DNA of 64,000 bases from positions 62,001 to 126,000 of the forward strand of contig JAAEPZ010000012.1 of assembly GCA_024231955.1 (NCBI GenBank). The letters are read 5' to 3'. Made by a program: the position numbers and the translations under genes. The DNA comes from a bacterium. GTDB lineage: Bacteria > Krumholzibacteriota > Krumholzibacteriia > JACNKJ01. This document shows, piece by piece, positions 35,755 to 43,264 of this stretch (its first letter is position 1; each line of letters opens with the position of its first letter). The notes under the pieces are model-generated. The model ran no database searches. It worked only from the letters and a program-made list of their open reading frames with translations, and was not told the origin of the DNA.

Positions 35755-36909
35755 TTACTGCCCTCCTTGAATTGTAAACACATTGTCAACATTCGCGTCT
35801 TTGAACACGGATTCCTGTAGCTTGTCGGCGGCATCCTGGCAGGCCGACGGCATCAAGTGCGCATAGCGGTCCATCGTCACCGAGATCGACGAGTGACCCA
35901 TCTGCGTTTTGATCACGTTCATGTTCACTCCCTCCGCCAACATGAGGCTTGCATAGGTGTGCCGCAGGTCATGCCACCGAAGAGACTCCCGAACGCCAGC
36001 AGAGCGAAGGAGACGCTTCCAGAGCGTTTTGCTGAGATGATCCGGATCGAGGGGCTGTCCCGTGCCGTTGTCGAAGATCAGGCCCTCCCCAGACGGATTC
36101 CCCTGGCGCAAGCGATGCCCACGGATAGTCCTCAACACAAAACTCGGGATGCTCACATTGCGCCGTGACCTCTGTGTTTTCGGTTCTTCGAAGCGGCCCT
36201 TACCGTGGTAGGTTCGGGTCACCCGGAGGTATGATCCGGAGCCGTCATCCACGATGTCCTCAAAGCGAAGGGCCAGCAGTTCGCTCCGTCGCAAACCTGT
36301 GAAGATGGCCAGAGTCACGGCGACGTGTAGCGTCTTGTCCGTTACATTGGCTTGCTCCAGAAGCGGAGCGACCTCGAACGGCTGGAGGAAATCCATCTCC
36401 CGATGTGGAACGGGTAGCTTCTTAAGATCACGTGCGGGGTTCACAGTGAGGAAGCCGTCCTTGCGGGCTTGATCAAGGATGCACCCGAGCGTCGTCAACA
36501 CGGCATTCACGGACTTCGGACTCAACTCACGGGATGGATCAATCAGGGCCGTGCGGAAACTGCGTAACAACGGCAGCGTGATCTTGTGGAAACGCACAGC
36601 CGACAAACCAATGTCGGGATCGAGCATATGCCGAAGGACATGCGTTCGGTATGCCCGCCAGGTCGTTGGTCTAATCTCGGCTTTCTTCCCCTCAAGCCAG
36701 GTTCGGGCATAGGTGCCGAAGACCACTTTCCTGGCATCAGGTCGGTGAAGTCCCTGATCGACTTCTCGCATGGCTTTGGTCAGTGCCTTCTTCGCCTCAT
36801 CCTTGTCGTTGGAGACGATCCTTTGATGAAGACGACCCTGAGCATCGCGATAGCAGATGCCGTACGTCTTCCCGTTCTTGCCCCTACGCTTGTTGGTAAA
36901 CACACCCAT
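35755..36909 (-). CDS. int: Tyrosine recombinase/integrase
   Basis: 384 residues. An N-terminal arm-binding domain (FTNKRRGKNGKTYGICYRDAQGR), SAM-like core-binding domain (~65-160), and catalytic domain with R207 (TGLRRSEL), K244, H313 and R316 (HDLRH), H339 (MGHSS) and nucleophile Y349. All catalytic residues are present. The gene points toward the tRNA and ends 51 bases from it, the usual geometry for tRNA-integrating elements. Its start overlaps the excisionase stop by one base. Confidence 0.96.
   Translation of the reverse strand: MGVFTNKRRGKNGKTYGICYRDAQGRLHQRIVSNDKDEAKKALTKAMREVDQGLHRPDARKVVFGTYARTWLEGKKAEIRPTTWRAYRTHVLRHMLDPDIGLSAVRFHKITLPLLRSFRTALIDPSRELSPKSVNAVLTTLGCILDQARKDGFLTVNPARDLKKLPVPHREMDFLQPFEVAPLLEQANVTDKTLHVAVTLAIFTGLRRSELLALRFEDIVDDGSGSYLRVTRTYHGKGRFEEPKTQRSRRNVSIPSFVLRTIRGHRLRQGNPSGEGLIFDNGTGQPLDPDHLSKTLWKRLLRSAGVRESLRWHDLRHTYASLMLAEGVNMNVIKTQMGHSSISVTMDRYAHLMPSACQDAADKLQESVFKDANVDNVFTIQGGQ
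35772..35791 (+). repeat. Candidate integrase arm site, left
   Basis: Two tandem 9-base units, TTGTAAACA and TTGTCAACA, 11 bases apart, at the 3' end of the integrase gene. 19 of 20 bases match 41416-41435 near the other end. Confidence 0.5.
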
Positions 36910-37166
36910 TACTCCACCTCGTGCGACTGCGACTTGACCCAGACATCAAGTTCGGACCGGATGTAGCGGATGTTTCGCGGGGTGATTCGATGACAGGGAA
37001 GAGAACCATCGCGGCTTTTGCGGCGCACTGTTGAAAGTGCCAACCCGAGATAGCCTGCCGCCTGACGGGCGTTGAAGAACTCCTGAGTGCCTGTAGGAGA
37101 CACCCTTGGAGCGGAACCTTGGGAGTTGGGGTTGACAGCTGGTGGGTCTGACTTCATTCTAGGCAT
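36909..37166 (-). CDS. Excisionase-like helix-turn-helix protein
   Basis: 85 residues from ATG at 37166, with a perfect AAGGAGG eight bases upstream. A MerR-type/HTH_17 fold is visible: FFNARQAAGYLGLALSTVRRKSRDG then RYIRSELDVWV. Such proteins act as recombination directionality factors and often also repress int. One-base overlap with int shows co-expression. Confidence 0.85.
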   Translation of the reverse strand: MPRMKSDPPAVNPNSQGSAPRVSPTGTQEFFNARQAAGYLGLALSTVRRKSRDGSLPCHRITPRNIRYIRSELDVWVKSQSHEVE

Positions 37167-37273
37167 TGCAGCCTCCTTACGTCGGTTAACAGCGGTCGTT
37201 TTCAGGTTGCATAGAGGCCTCGGCCTCTGCTGCCCGTAGGTGGTCACACCCACCTGCGGGCTTTCTCGTCCTT

Positions 37274-37675
37274 TTATTCTGGTGCTTTGTCCTCCCCTTC
37301 CAAATCCTCAGCGGTGATAGTGGGCACGTCCTCAGGGTTGATCTTGGCAGCATCCGGATGGGTTGGATGAACCAATTGCATTCTATCGAAAATGTCCTCG
37401 ACGGCCTCTTTGTCTTCCTCCTGCCCAGTTATCGTAACCGGCAATCTCTCATCTATGATGAGATTGATCGCTTCAACAACCAGGTCATTCACGCGCACAA
37501 CCCTTCCCTCTTGATCAGACTGACTGACGGCAATCATCTTCAATCGAGTTAGCATTCCGGGTCGAGGTAGGTAGACGCTCAAACGCGTTCGCTTTCCCCG
37601 GTTCTGTTCAGCCGCTTGCGCCAATACTTCTTTCGCCGTTTTGACTTGATCCGGTGTAACCTTCTCTGCATCCAT
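37274..37675 (-). CDS. Ribbon-helix-helix-like hypothetical protein
   Basis: 133 residues. The middle (RTRLSVYLPRPGMLTRLKMIAV ... VNDLVVEAINLIIDE, split by an insertion) resembles a ribbon-helix-helix domain, with an acidic C-terminal tail. Just upstream of the ATG, at 37701-37730, lie almost four tandem GCGTGATA repeats, the kind of array such proteins bind, so it is probably an autoregulated DNA-binding protein. It is upstream of the excisionase gene on the same strand. Confidence 0.6.
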   Translation of the reverse strand: MDAEKVTPDQVKTAKEVLAQAAEQNRGKRTRLSVYLPRPGMLTRLKMIAVSQSDQEGRVVRVNDLVVEAINLIIDERLPVTITGQEEDKEAVEDIFDRMQLVHPTHPDAAKINPEDVPTITAEDLEGEDKAPE

Positions 37676-37700
37676 CCTGGCACCTCTTTCGCAGCCCCCA

Positions 37701-37730
37701 GCGTGATAGCGTGATAGCGTGATAGCGTGA
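37701..37730. repeat. Tandem 8-bp repeats (GCGTGATA x 3.75)
   Basis: Four near-perfect head-to-tail copies 25 bases before the ribbon-helix-helix gene. The complementary unit contains ATCAC, as in the heptads bound by omega-type RHH repressors. It could be an operator or iteron array. Confidence 0.75.
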
Positions 37731-37786
37731 ACACCCTTAACATAGACTCAACCCTGAATATATGCAAGGGGATTCGAAAGGAAATT

Positions 37787-37798
37787 ATAACCGGTTAT
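37787..37798. promoter_or_regulatory. 12-bp perfect palindrome
   Basis: ATAACCGGTTAT in an A/T-rich stretch upstream of the RHH-xis-int genes. Candidate operator; no factor is assigned. Confidence 0.4.
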
Positions 37799-37894
37799 TT
37801 ATCTACAAGTTACGAGCTTTAAACCGTTTTCAAACAGAGAGATGATCGCTGACATCCAGATGAGAAATGTGGTCTCTATGACCGAGAAAGAATG

Positions 37895-37971
37895 ACTTTC
37901 AACGGAAAACAACCCCCGTACCCCCGAAATGGTGGGGGTGGGTCTATCTGTTAAGGTTCACGCACAATCTG
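37895..37971. repeat. Imperfect ~78-bp repeat, left copy
   Basis: Starts ACTTTCAACGGAA, contains a C-run/G-run hairpin (CCCCC...GTGGGGG) and ends CACAATCTG. A diverged copy in the same orientation is at 39071-39150. The two flank the Sel1 gene. Confidence 0.7.
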
Positions 37972-38113
37972 ATGAGAAATTTCAGTTTGGTTATATACTT
38001 GGGGGATTATTCACGGAAGAGATCGTGGCGGTAGTCCCCATGCTTCTAAAGCCAGGCTAGGCGTACAGGCTTTCAGCTACAGGAGAATGAGTTTAGTGTA
38101 AATCCTCTCGCGA

Positions 38114-38815
38114 TCATTTCGGCTTCCATTCTCTCGCCAACCTTTGGGCTTCCGCTATTTGGGCGGGAGTCATTTCGGCCGCGACTATGTCTCGCCCTTC
38201 CACTGCTTCGGTTCTAATCTCCAAATCCATTGAGGCGAGATTGAACCAGAGGTGGGCCATGACGTAATCTTGCAGCACACCTTCACCAATGTAGTACATC
38301 ATGCCGAGGATGTATTGGGCTTTGGGAAGCCCCTGGTCGGCAGCAAGGCGGTTCCACTTCCCGGCCTCGGCGTAGTCTTGTACTACGCCGTTGCCGCGGT
38401 AGTACACTATACCCAAGGCAAATTGGCCAAAGACAGACCCCTTTTCCGCGGCAAGGCGGTACCACTTCACAGCCTCAGCGTAGTCTTGTACTACGCCTTT
38501 GCCGCGGTAGTACATTTCGCCAAGGAGTGCCTGGGCATCGGCATACCCTTGGTCGGCAGCCAGGCGGTACCACTTCAACGCTTCGGCATAATCTTGTGGT
38601 ACACCCTTCCCGTTTTCATACATGTTGGCAAGATTGCACTGGGCATCGGCATACCCCTGTTCCGCGAGTGAGTGCCACCATTCGAACGCCTCTGTGTACT
38701 CCTCATTATCATTTGTGGTTATTGCATCCTCAATTGTGTCAGCCTTCGTTGTTCCCGACATTGACAGGATCAGCAGAAAGAGGGAAAGGGAAGCAATCAG
38801 TTTTATGGTAACCAC
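38114..38815 (-). CDS. Secreted Sel1-repeat protein
   Basis: 233 residues, GTG start at 38815 after GGAAGGA. A signal peptide (LIASLSLFLLILSMSGTTKA) precedes five or so Sel1/TPR-like 36-residue repeats, each with A-WYRLAA-QG-A-AQ--LG-MY--G-GV-QDYAEA. Such solenoids mediate protein contacts in the periplasm. Repeats two to four are also similar at DNA level, so copy number may vary. It is cargo of the integrative element, bracketed by a pair of ~78-bp repeats. A link to the neighbouring SIR2-like gene is speculative. Confidence 0.88.
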   Translation of the reverse strand: MVTIKLIASLSLFLLILSMSGTTKADTIEDAITTNDNEEYTEAFEWWHSLAEQGYADAQCNLANMYENGKGVPQDYAEALKWYRLAADQGYADAQALLGEMYYRGKGVVQDYAEAVKWYRLAAEKGSVFGQFALGIVYYRGNGVVQDYAEAGKWNRLAADQGLPKAQYILGMMYYIGEGVLQDYVMAHLWFNLASMDLEIRTEAVEGRDIVAAEMTPAQIAEAQRLAREWKPK

Positions 38816-39070
38816 AGTTTAGTTCCTTCCGATTGATCATGCTTGCTGACCGAGTTACAAAGAGTAGTCGCAAGGGCGATAATGAGTATACAGGGTCATG
38901 GAGATGACTCAACACATTCTACTTGATTCGAGTGTCCTTAAGCCCGCTTTTCACGCACTCCATGTAGATGTAAACGGCGTTCATGCTGCTAGTAGACCCG
39001 ATCTCCCAATACGATAACCAGAGGCATATAGAAGCGGTTATTGCGCCTCAAGGCGATCTCAATTGAACTG

Positions 39071-39150
39071 ACTTTAAACGGAAGTCGTCCCCCCTTCCCC
39101 CCCCCGGAAAGGTGGGGGCGGTCTGCCAGGTGTCACCTGCCCACAATCTG
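39071..39150. repeat. Imperfect ~78-bp repeat, right copy
   Basis: ACTTTAAACGGAA, then long C-run and GGTGGGGG, ending CACAATCTG; matches 37895-37971. It lies in the 470-base gap between the Sel1 and SIR2 genes, which otherwise holds no supported gene. Confidence 0.7.
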
Positions 39151-39285
39151 CTTATATCTTCTGTTTCCCGGTACATGGGACAACAAAACGACACTTCCTG
39201 TGGCCGATTGTATAGCACTGGCATTTGTGATATGGTCGCCGGTGATACAGGTTTTTAATGGGCTGTTACCTGGAAGGTTATTGAG

Positions 39286-40275
39286 ATGGCTGTCTTTATC
39301 TTAGGGGCAGGTTTCACAAAGGCTGTTTTCCCTGATGCACCTTTGAACCGTGATCTCTTACAGACCCTCGCATCCCTTTCTGACGCAAGTGCAGCTTATA
39401 GGCTGATCGAACGATACGAAACCGGAGACATTGAAGTCGCTTTAACTCACCTCGACATGGACATCATTTCCAAATCTATGACATCTGAAGAAAGACAAGT
39501 ACTTGAAGGTATCCGTCGGGGAGTTGAGAACGAACTGGCTGCTTTTTTCACACAGTTCCCAATCACGGAAGTGGTTGCCACCCGCTCACCCTGGATAGAG
39601 GAGTTCTGTACGAACGTGATCTCCGAGGGGGACGTGATTATTAGTTTGAACTACGATTGCGCCATAGAAGGGCTTCTAGACTGGTTCGGGAAATGGACAC
39701 CCAACGGAGGATATACAGCGATTCTTGAGAATCCCCTAGTTGATGACCTCCTGCCAAGCCCAGTAACCATACTGAAAATCCATGGATCAGCTAACTTCGT
39801 TTCTGTTCCCGATCGTAAAAACCCTGATTCCCGTTTTGTTGGCTTCCAAATCAACTCCTCGTTTTTCCCGCAATCGGGACAACACAAGTTCTTTGGCTTT
39901 GGCGCAGGGAAAGGGAAACCCTACGTTATCGCGCCAAGTTATGTGAAAATCCCATGCGTGCAAATGACCTACCTTATGCTGGAAGCATTAAAAGCCGCAG
40001 AATCATGTCCCCAGCTTGTCGTTATTGGATGTTCACTTCGTCCGGAAGACTGGTTCTTAACACTTCTCCATACTCGAGTTCTTCGCACTCCAGAGTATCA
40101 ATCACGTCGAGTAATCCTTGCTGACCGCCAAGCAGAATCCCTAAAACAGCGTCTCGAAACCTACTGGGGTGTAAACGTGGAACAACAGATCGTCGCTGTG
40201 GAAGGGAGATTAGAAGACAATCTGGATCAGATTTCAGCAGCAATAGCGGATGGGGACACAACCCCAACCAATTGA
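39286..40275 (+). CDS. SIR2-like family protein (candidate NADase/defence effector)
   Basis: 329 residues. The SIR2 fold is indicated by GAGFTKA (7-13), SLNYD (120-124, N122), ILKIHGSANF (H166) and VIGCSLRPED near 245. N122 and H166 are the positions used by NAD-cleaving SIR2 domains of anti-phage systems. No zinc finger of deacetylase sirtuins is seen. It is the only plus-strand gene of the element, suggesting independent expression as cargo. Phage-defence function is an inference from family and location. Confidence 0.83.
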   Translation: MAVFILGAGFTKAVFPDAPLNRDLLQTLASLSDASAAYRLIERYETGDIEVALTHLDMDIISKSMTSEERQVLEGIRRGVENELAAFFTQFPITEVVATRSPWIEEFCTNVISEGDVIISLNYDCAIEGLLDWFGKWTPNGGYTAILENPLVDDLLPSPVTILKIHGSANFVSVPDRKNPDSRFVGFQINSSFFPQSGQHKFFGFGAGKGKPYVIAPSYVKIPCVQMTYLMLEALKAAESCPQLVVIGCSLRPEDWFLTLLHTRVLRTPEYQSRRVILADRQAESLKQRLETYWGVNVEQQIVAVEGRLEDNLDQISAAIADGDTTPTN

Positions 40276-40576
40276 TTTTACTCCACAATCCGCAGTACAT
40301 ACGGCAGGGCCCTCGGTAGGGTGTGATCATAGGGTATTCGCGTTGGCGGATGTACGCGTCTTCAAAGGTCTCTCCGAATTGGACAATTCTTATGCGGATA
40401 ACTCTGGATTACGGAGTATACGCTAAGCGATCCGATGGTGGCGCTCTCACGGGTATCCCTCCTCCTGCTTACTGATCCTAACACTCACTCTGCACCTGTC
40501 CCTTACTCTAGTTCGATACCCATATCCATACCCATATGCTTTAGAAAACGGAGAGAATGGAGAATCAGATTCTCAC
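40276..40576. other. Gap between convergent element genes
   Basis: About 300 bases with no supported gene. Contains short CCATATCCATACCCATATG-like reiterations near 40520. No clear terminator. Confidence 0.4.
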
Positions 40577-41083
40577 CTACAGGATCCCTTCATCCCAGAT
40601 CTCCGTATACACTCCTTCGTCGATCATACCGGACTCGAACAGGGCTTCAACAAACCCTCTATCCTCTTCATCGAGTTCCGGACACTCCCGTATTGTCCTA
40701 AGAAGCAGTTGCGTTCGTTGCGGACTATCCGGCATATTGGCCAGTGACCGCATCCTACCCTTCCACCACCTCGCGTTCGTTACCGAGAAGTGAACCCCTG
40801 GTGCCCACCATGTTCTGGACTCCTTGTCCCACTCAACCAGTCCACTAGCGCTCAATATCTTGCCAGCTTCCAGAACATCCTCCACTGTCCAGTCTGACCC
40901 GAGATGTTCGGCAATCACCGCAGGACCTGCGCATACGAGGCCACACGACCGTGGTCGGCGATATGGTCCCGTGCAGAGATGAAGGTAGAGGAGCTTTGCA
41001 TCCTTGGGTAAGGTGCGAAAGCCGGGGTCTTCCCATAGTCTCTCTGGAATGCGGCAGTAGTCCTGGACCTCGGAGTTAGCCAT
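40577..41083 (-). CDS. Phage replisome-organiser-like protein
   Basis: 168 residues from ATG at 41083 (GGAGG six bases upstream). The N-terminal half (RIPERLWEDPGFRTLPKDAKLLYLHL, then IAEHLGSDWTVEDVLEAGKILSASGLVEWD) matches the winged-helix layout of phage replisome organiser or DnaT-like N-terminal domains. The C-terminus is acidic. It may load replication proteins at an origin on the element, or be a relic regulator. It overlaps the Cys-rich gene by 8 bases. Confidence 0.6.
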   Translation of the reverse strand: MANSEVQDYCRIPERLWEDPGFRTLPKDAKLLYLHLCTGPYRRPRSCGLVCAGPAVIAEHLGSDWTVEDVLEAGKILSASGLVEWDKESRTWWAPGVHFSVTNARWWKGRMRSLANMPDSPQRTQLLLRTIRECPELDEEDRGFVEALFESGMIDEGVYTEIWDEGIL

Positions 41084-41369
41084 GGTGACCCTCCTGCTTG
41101 GGGGTATCATCCAGCTTCCGCCCCATTCTGAAGGGATACAGCAGACAGTCGGTAGCAGTGCAACATCGCACCTCAGCCGACTCTCCCCCCACACACTCGA
41201 TGCAGTACGCTCGGATAGCAGCACTACGAGTGCCCAGGCGATGTGCGCGAGCCCTGCTTTTTTGCATGTTTTTGACAGCGCGCTGGACCTCACGATCGGT
41301 CACCTGTCTGATGGCCCTCTTCCGATCTGACGAGGTGTAATCGGTGCTGGATTTGTCGGTATTACGCAT
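41076..41369 (-). CDS. Small Cys-rich phage/island protein
   Basis: 97 residues with GGGAGG ahead of the ATG. Basic N-terminal half, then AYCIECVGG, VRCCTATDCLLYPFRMG: a four-Cys set resembling a zinc-binding motif common in small phage and island proteins of unknown function. It is co-transcribed with the replisome-organiser-like gene. Confidence 0.65.
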   Translation of the reverse strand: MRNTDKSSTDYTSSDRKRAIRQVTDREVQRAVKNMQKSRARAHRLGTRSAAIRAYCIECVGGESAEVRCCTATDCLLYPFRMGRKLDDTPKQEGHHG

Positions 41370-41415
41370 TACATCCCTCCCTTGCCAGGAGGGGCGGTCC
41401 AGACTCAGAAAGACC

Positions 41416-41435
41416 TTGTAAACAGATTGTCAACA
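41416..41435 (+). repeat. Candidate integrase arm site, right
   Basis: TTGTAAACA and TTGTCAACA in tandem, 19/20 identical to 35772-35791, about 106 bases inside attR. Confidence 0.5.
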
Positions 41436-41541
41436 CACCCCACGATATCAGGTGATACCCGAGGGCATGCAACGGTTGATGCGGGGCTTGTTTTATCGTT
41501 CTGCGTGACTTCGGGATATACACGGATTCGATATCAAGGGA

Positions 41542-41586
41542 CTCATAACCCAAAGGTCGTTGGTTCAAATCCAGCCCCCGCCACCT
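41542..41586 (+). repeat. attR: displaced 3' end of tRNA-fMet
   Basis: Identical to 35660-35704. Upstream bases do not form the 5' half of a tRNA, so it is not a second tRNA gene. It marks the right end of the element. Confidence 0.95.
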
Positions 41587-41594
41587 AATTAAGA

Positions 41595-41632
41595 AGGCCG
41601 TTCCCAATTACTTGCGGGGACGGCCTATTTTC
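41595..41632 (+). terminator. Original tRNA-fMet terminator, displaced
   Basis: AGGCCGTTCCC pairs with GGGGACGGCCT, followed by ATTTTC. It would have ended the tRNA transcript before integration. Confidence 0.8.
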
Positions 41633-41706
41633 TTGTGGGGTCAATTGGACCAGCCAAACTTCCCATTTGCTTCCCGGTTTGGGATTGAAACGAGATCGAT
41701 CAGTGA

Positions 41707-42792
41707 TCAAATGAATTGCTCGATCACAATCCTGTCGGTACTGAGCCCCCAGCTCCGCATGGCCCTTGCCACAATTCCACTACTCATGCCAGTGTTGCAG
41801 CACAAGTATTTCATCTTACCCTCGATAGTCGAACTGAACTCCGCGAGTTGCCAGGTTCGTTCCACGAGCAGGCCGTTGCCGTTGGTCGATTCGGCCAGCG
41901 GCACCAAGCGCATGTCCTGGATGCCTCTTCTTTTCACACTTTCTCCAAAGCGGCATACAGCATCGCCATAGGCTTCGTAGAGCTCCTCGTCGTGATTTTC
42001 AGCTGCCAGTTTCCAACGTCGTAAGAGAAACTTCACATGGGCGGTACTCGCGATATCGACAGTGAACCACATCCGGGCAAGTCTCAGTTCGATGGCCCGA
42101 TCGAAATCAGCGAGAGACGCTTCCATACCATCGATGGCCTCTTCGTCCCCCGCAGCCAGCATCGTGCCGAGAATTGTGACGGCGCATTCAGGATCACTCT
42201 CCCGCAATCTCCTGGCCAGATCCAGCAGACAGCGCACACCGACGAAGGGTACGCCCTCCGGCCGGGGATAGCTTAGCAGTAGTGTCAGACAGGCTGAGCC
42301 GGCGACGGATCTGTCGCGGTCTGTTATCACGACCGGGATCAGCCCCAGCGGGGAAAGGTCATTTACGTACAGTGAATCGATGATGTCGACTAGCAACAAC
42401 ATGCGCTCGGTCGCTGACATCCGCGAGTCGAGATGAATCCAGAACCGGCCCAGAGCGCAGAACGTAGCCAGGTCGCTCCGCTCCGCCACATCTCTCACCG
42501 TGTGATGTGCCAGTGCGGTCAAGTCCTGGACATCCAGATCCGGCCAATGGGACTCACACACCCAAAGAGCATGCATCTCGGTATTTCCCACTGGATCCGA
42601 GCCTGCAGTGACTTCACGGATCTGTGGCAGGATTGCTGGAGATTTCCAGGCAGCGTCGGAGACGAATCCGAACTGCAATTTGATTTCGAGAACGGAATGC
42701 ATGCGCTCAGGGTCATTGAGCTGTCTGAAGACGGCAAGTTCGGCATCGTCGAGCAGCAGCTCGGCGCAGAGATTCAGATGATCGATCTTCAT
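41707..42792 (-). CDS. Hypothetical protein, 361 aa
   Basis: ATG at 42792 with GGAGGGG upstream. Mostly helical with Leu-, Asp- and Glu-rich stretches (DLSPLGLIPVVITDRDRSVAGSACLTLLLSYP, CLLDLARRLRESDPECAVTILGTMLA), suggesting an alpha-solenoid/HEAT-like fold. No signal peptide, membrane segment or catalytic motif. I do not recognise it; it lies just outside attR. Confidence 0.7.
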   Translation of the reverse strand: MKIDHLNLCAELLLDDAELAVFRQLNDPERMHSVLEIKLQFGFVSDAAWKSPAILPQIREVTAGSDPVGNTEMHALWVCESHWPDLDVQDLTALAHHTVRDVAERSDLATFCALGRFWIHLDSRMSATERMLLLVDIIDSLYVNDLSPLGLIPVVITDRDRSVAGSACLTLLLSYPRPEGVPFVGVRCLLDLARRLRESDPECAVTILGTMLAAGDEEAIDGMEASLADFDRAIELRLARMWFTVDIASTAHVKFLLRRWKLAAENHDEELYEAYGDAVCRFGESVKRRGIQDMRLVPLAESTNGNGLLVERTWQLAEFSSTIEGKMKYLCCNTGMSSGIVARAMRSWGLSTDRIVIEQFI

Positions 42793-43264
42793 CGCGATCC
42801 CCTCCAAAGAGTTTGAGAATCGCCACCCATTCGGAACGGTTGATGTCCGCTCGCTGGGAGGCTTTTTAGCAGTTGTTGACGCGGCTGCAATACACGCAAA
42901 TCCCGCGGACCCCCGGGGCAGGGCCATGAAATTACCCCGTACGACGCAGTCGTCCGGGGCTTGGCGGAAGGTGATTTCCTCCAGATCAGTCCCGACCTTT
43001 TAGCGCCTTGTTTAATGTGGCGGCAAGCCGGTCGACTCAAATCACCACAATCCGATAATAGCTTAGCTGCTCCTGAGATGTCAATTGATGAGCCAGGTTT
43101 TACTGAAAATCGCAAGCGGACGACACATCCCGCCCCACCGCTCTCCCCCGCTCAATCGACCTCCGACCGGTTTCCGTTCCATGGGATGCCGGCGTGTGAT
43201 ACAATGCTGCTGAATTTCTCTTTCCGGCAGTAACGATATCCATCTAGCGCCAAGGAGAAGAATC
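42793..43264. promoter_or_regulatory. Intergenic region with extended -10 promoter
   Basis: No supported gene. TG-A-TACAAT at 43197-43205 is an extended -10 box about 60 bases before the next gene; the 12 bases TGTGATACAATG recur exactly at 46551-46562 before another secreted protein. The -35 is weak in both. Confidence 0.5.

Noticed and set aside
37701..37730. CRISPR array
   Set aside because: The units are 8 bases and head-to-tail with no spacers; no cas genes are in the window.
38350..38680. Non-coding tandem repeats
   Set aside because: The repeated DNA is the coding sequence of Sel1 repeats in the minus-strand gene.
39041..39304. 87-codon frame before the SIR2-like gene
   Set aside because: Spans the C-run/G-run repeat and overlaps the SIR2 start; no ribosome site or recognisable protein.
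41542..41586. Second tRNA-Met gene
   Set aside because: Only the 3' part of the tRNA is present; the upstream bases form no D-arm or 5' acceptor strand. It is attR.
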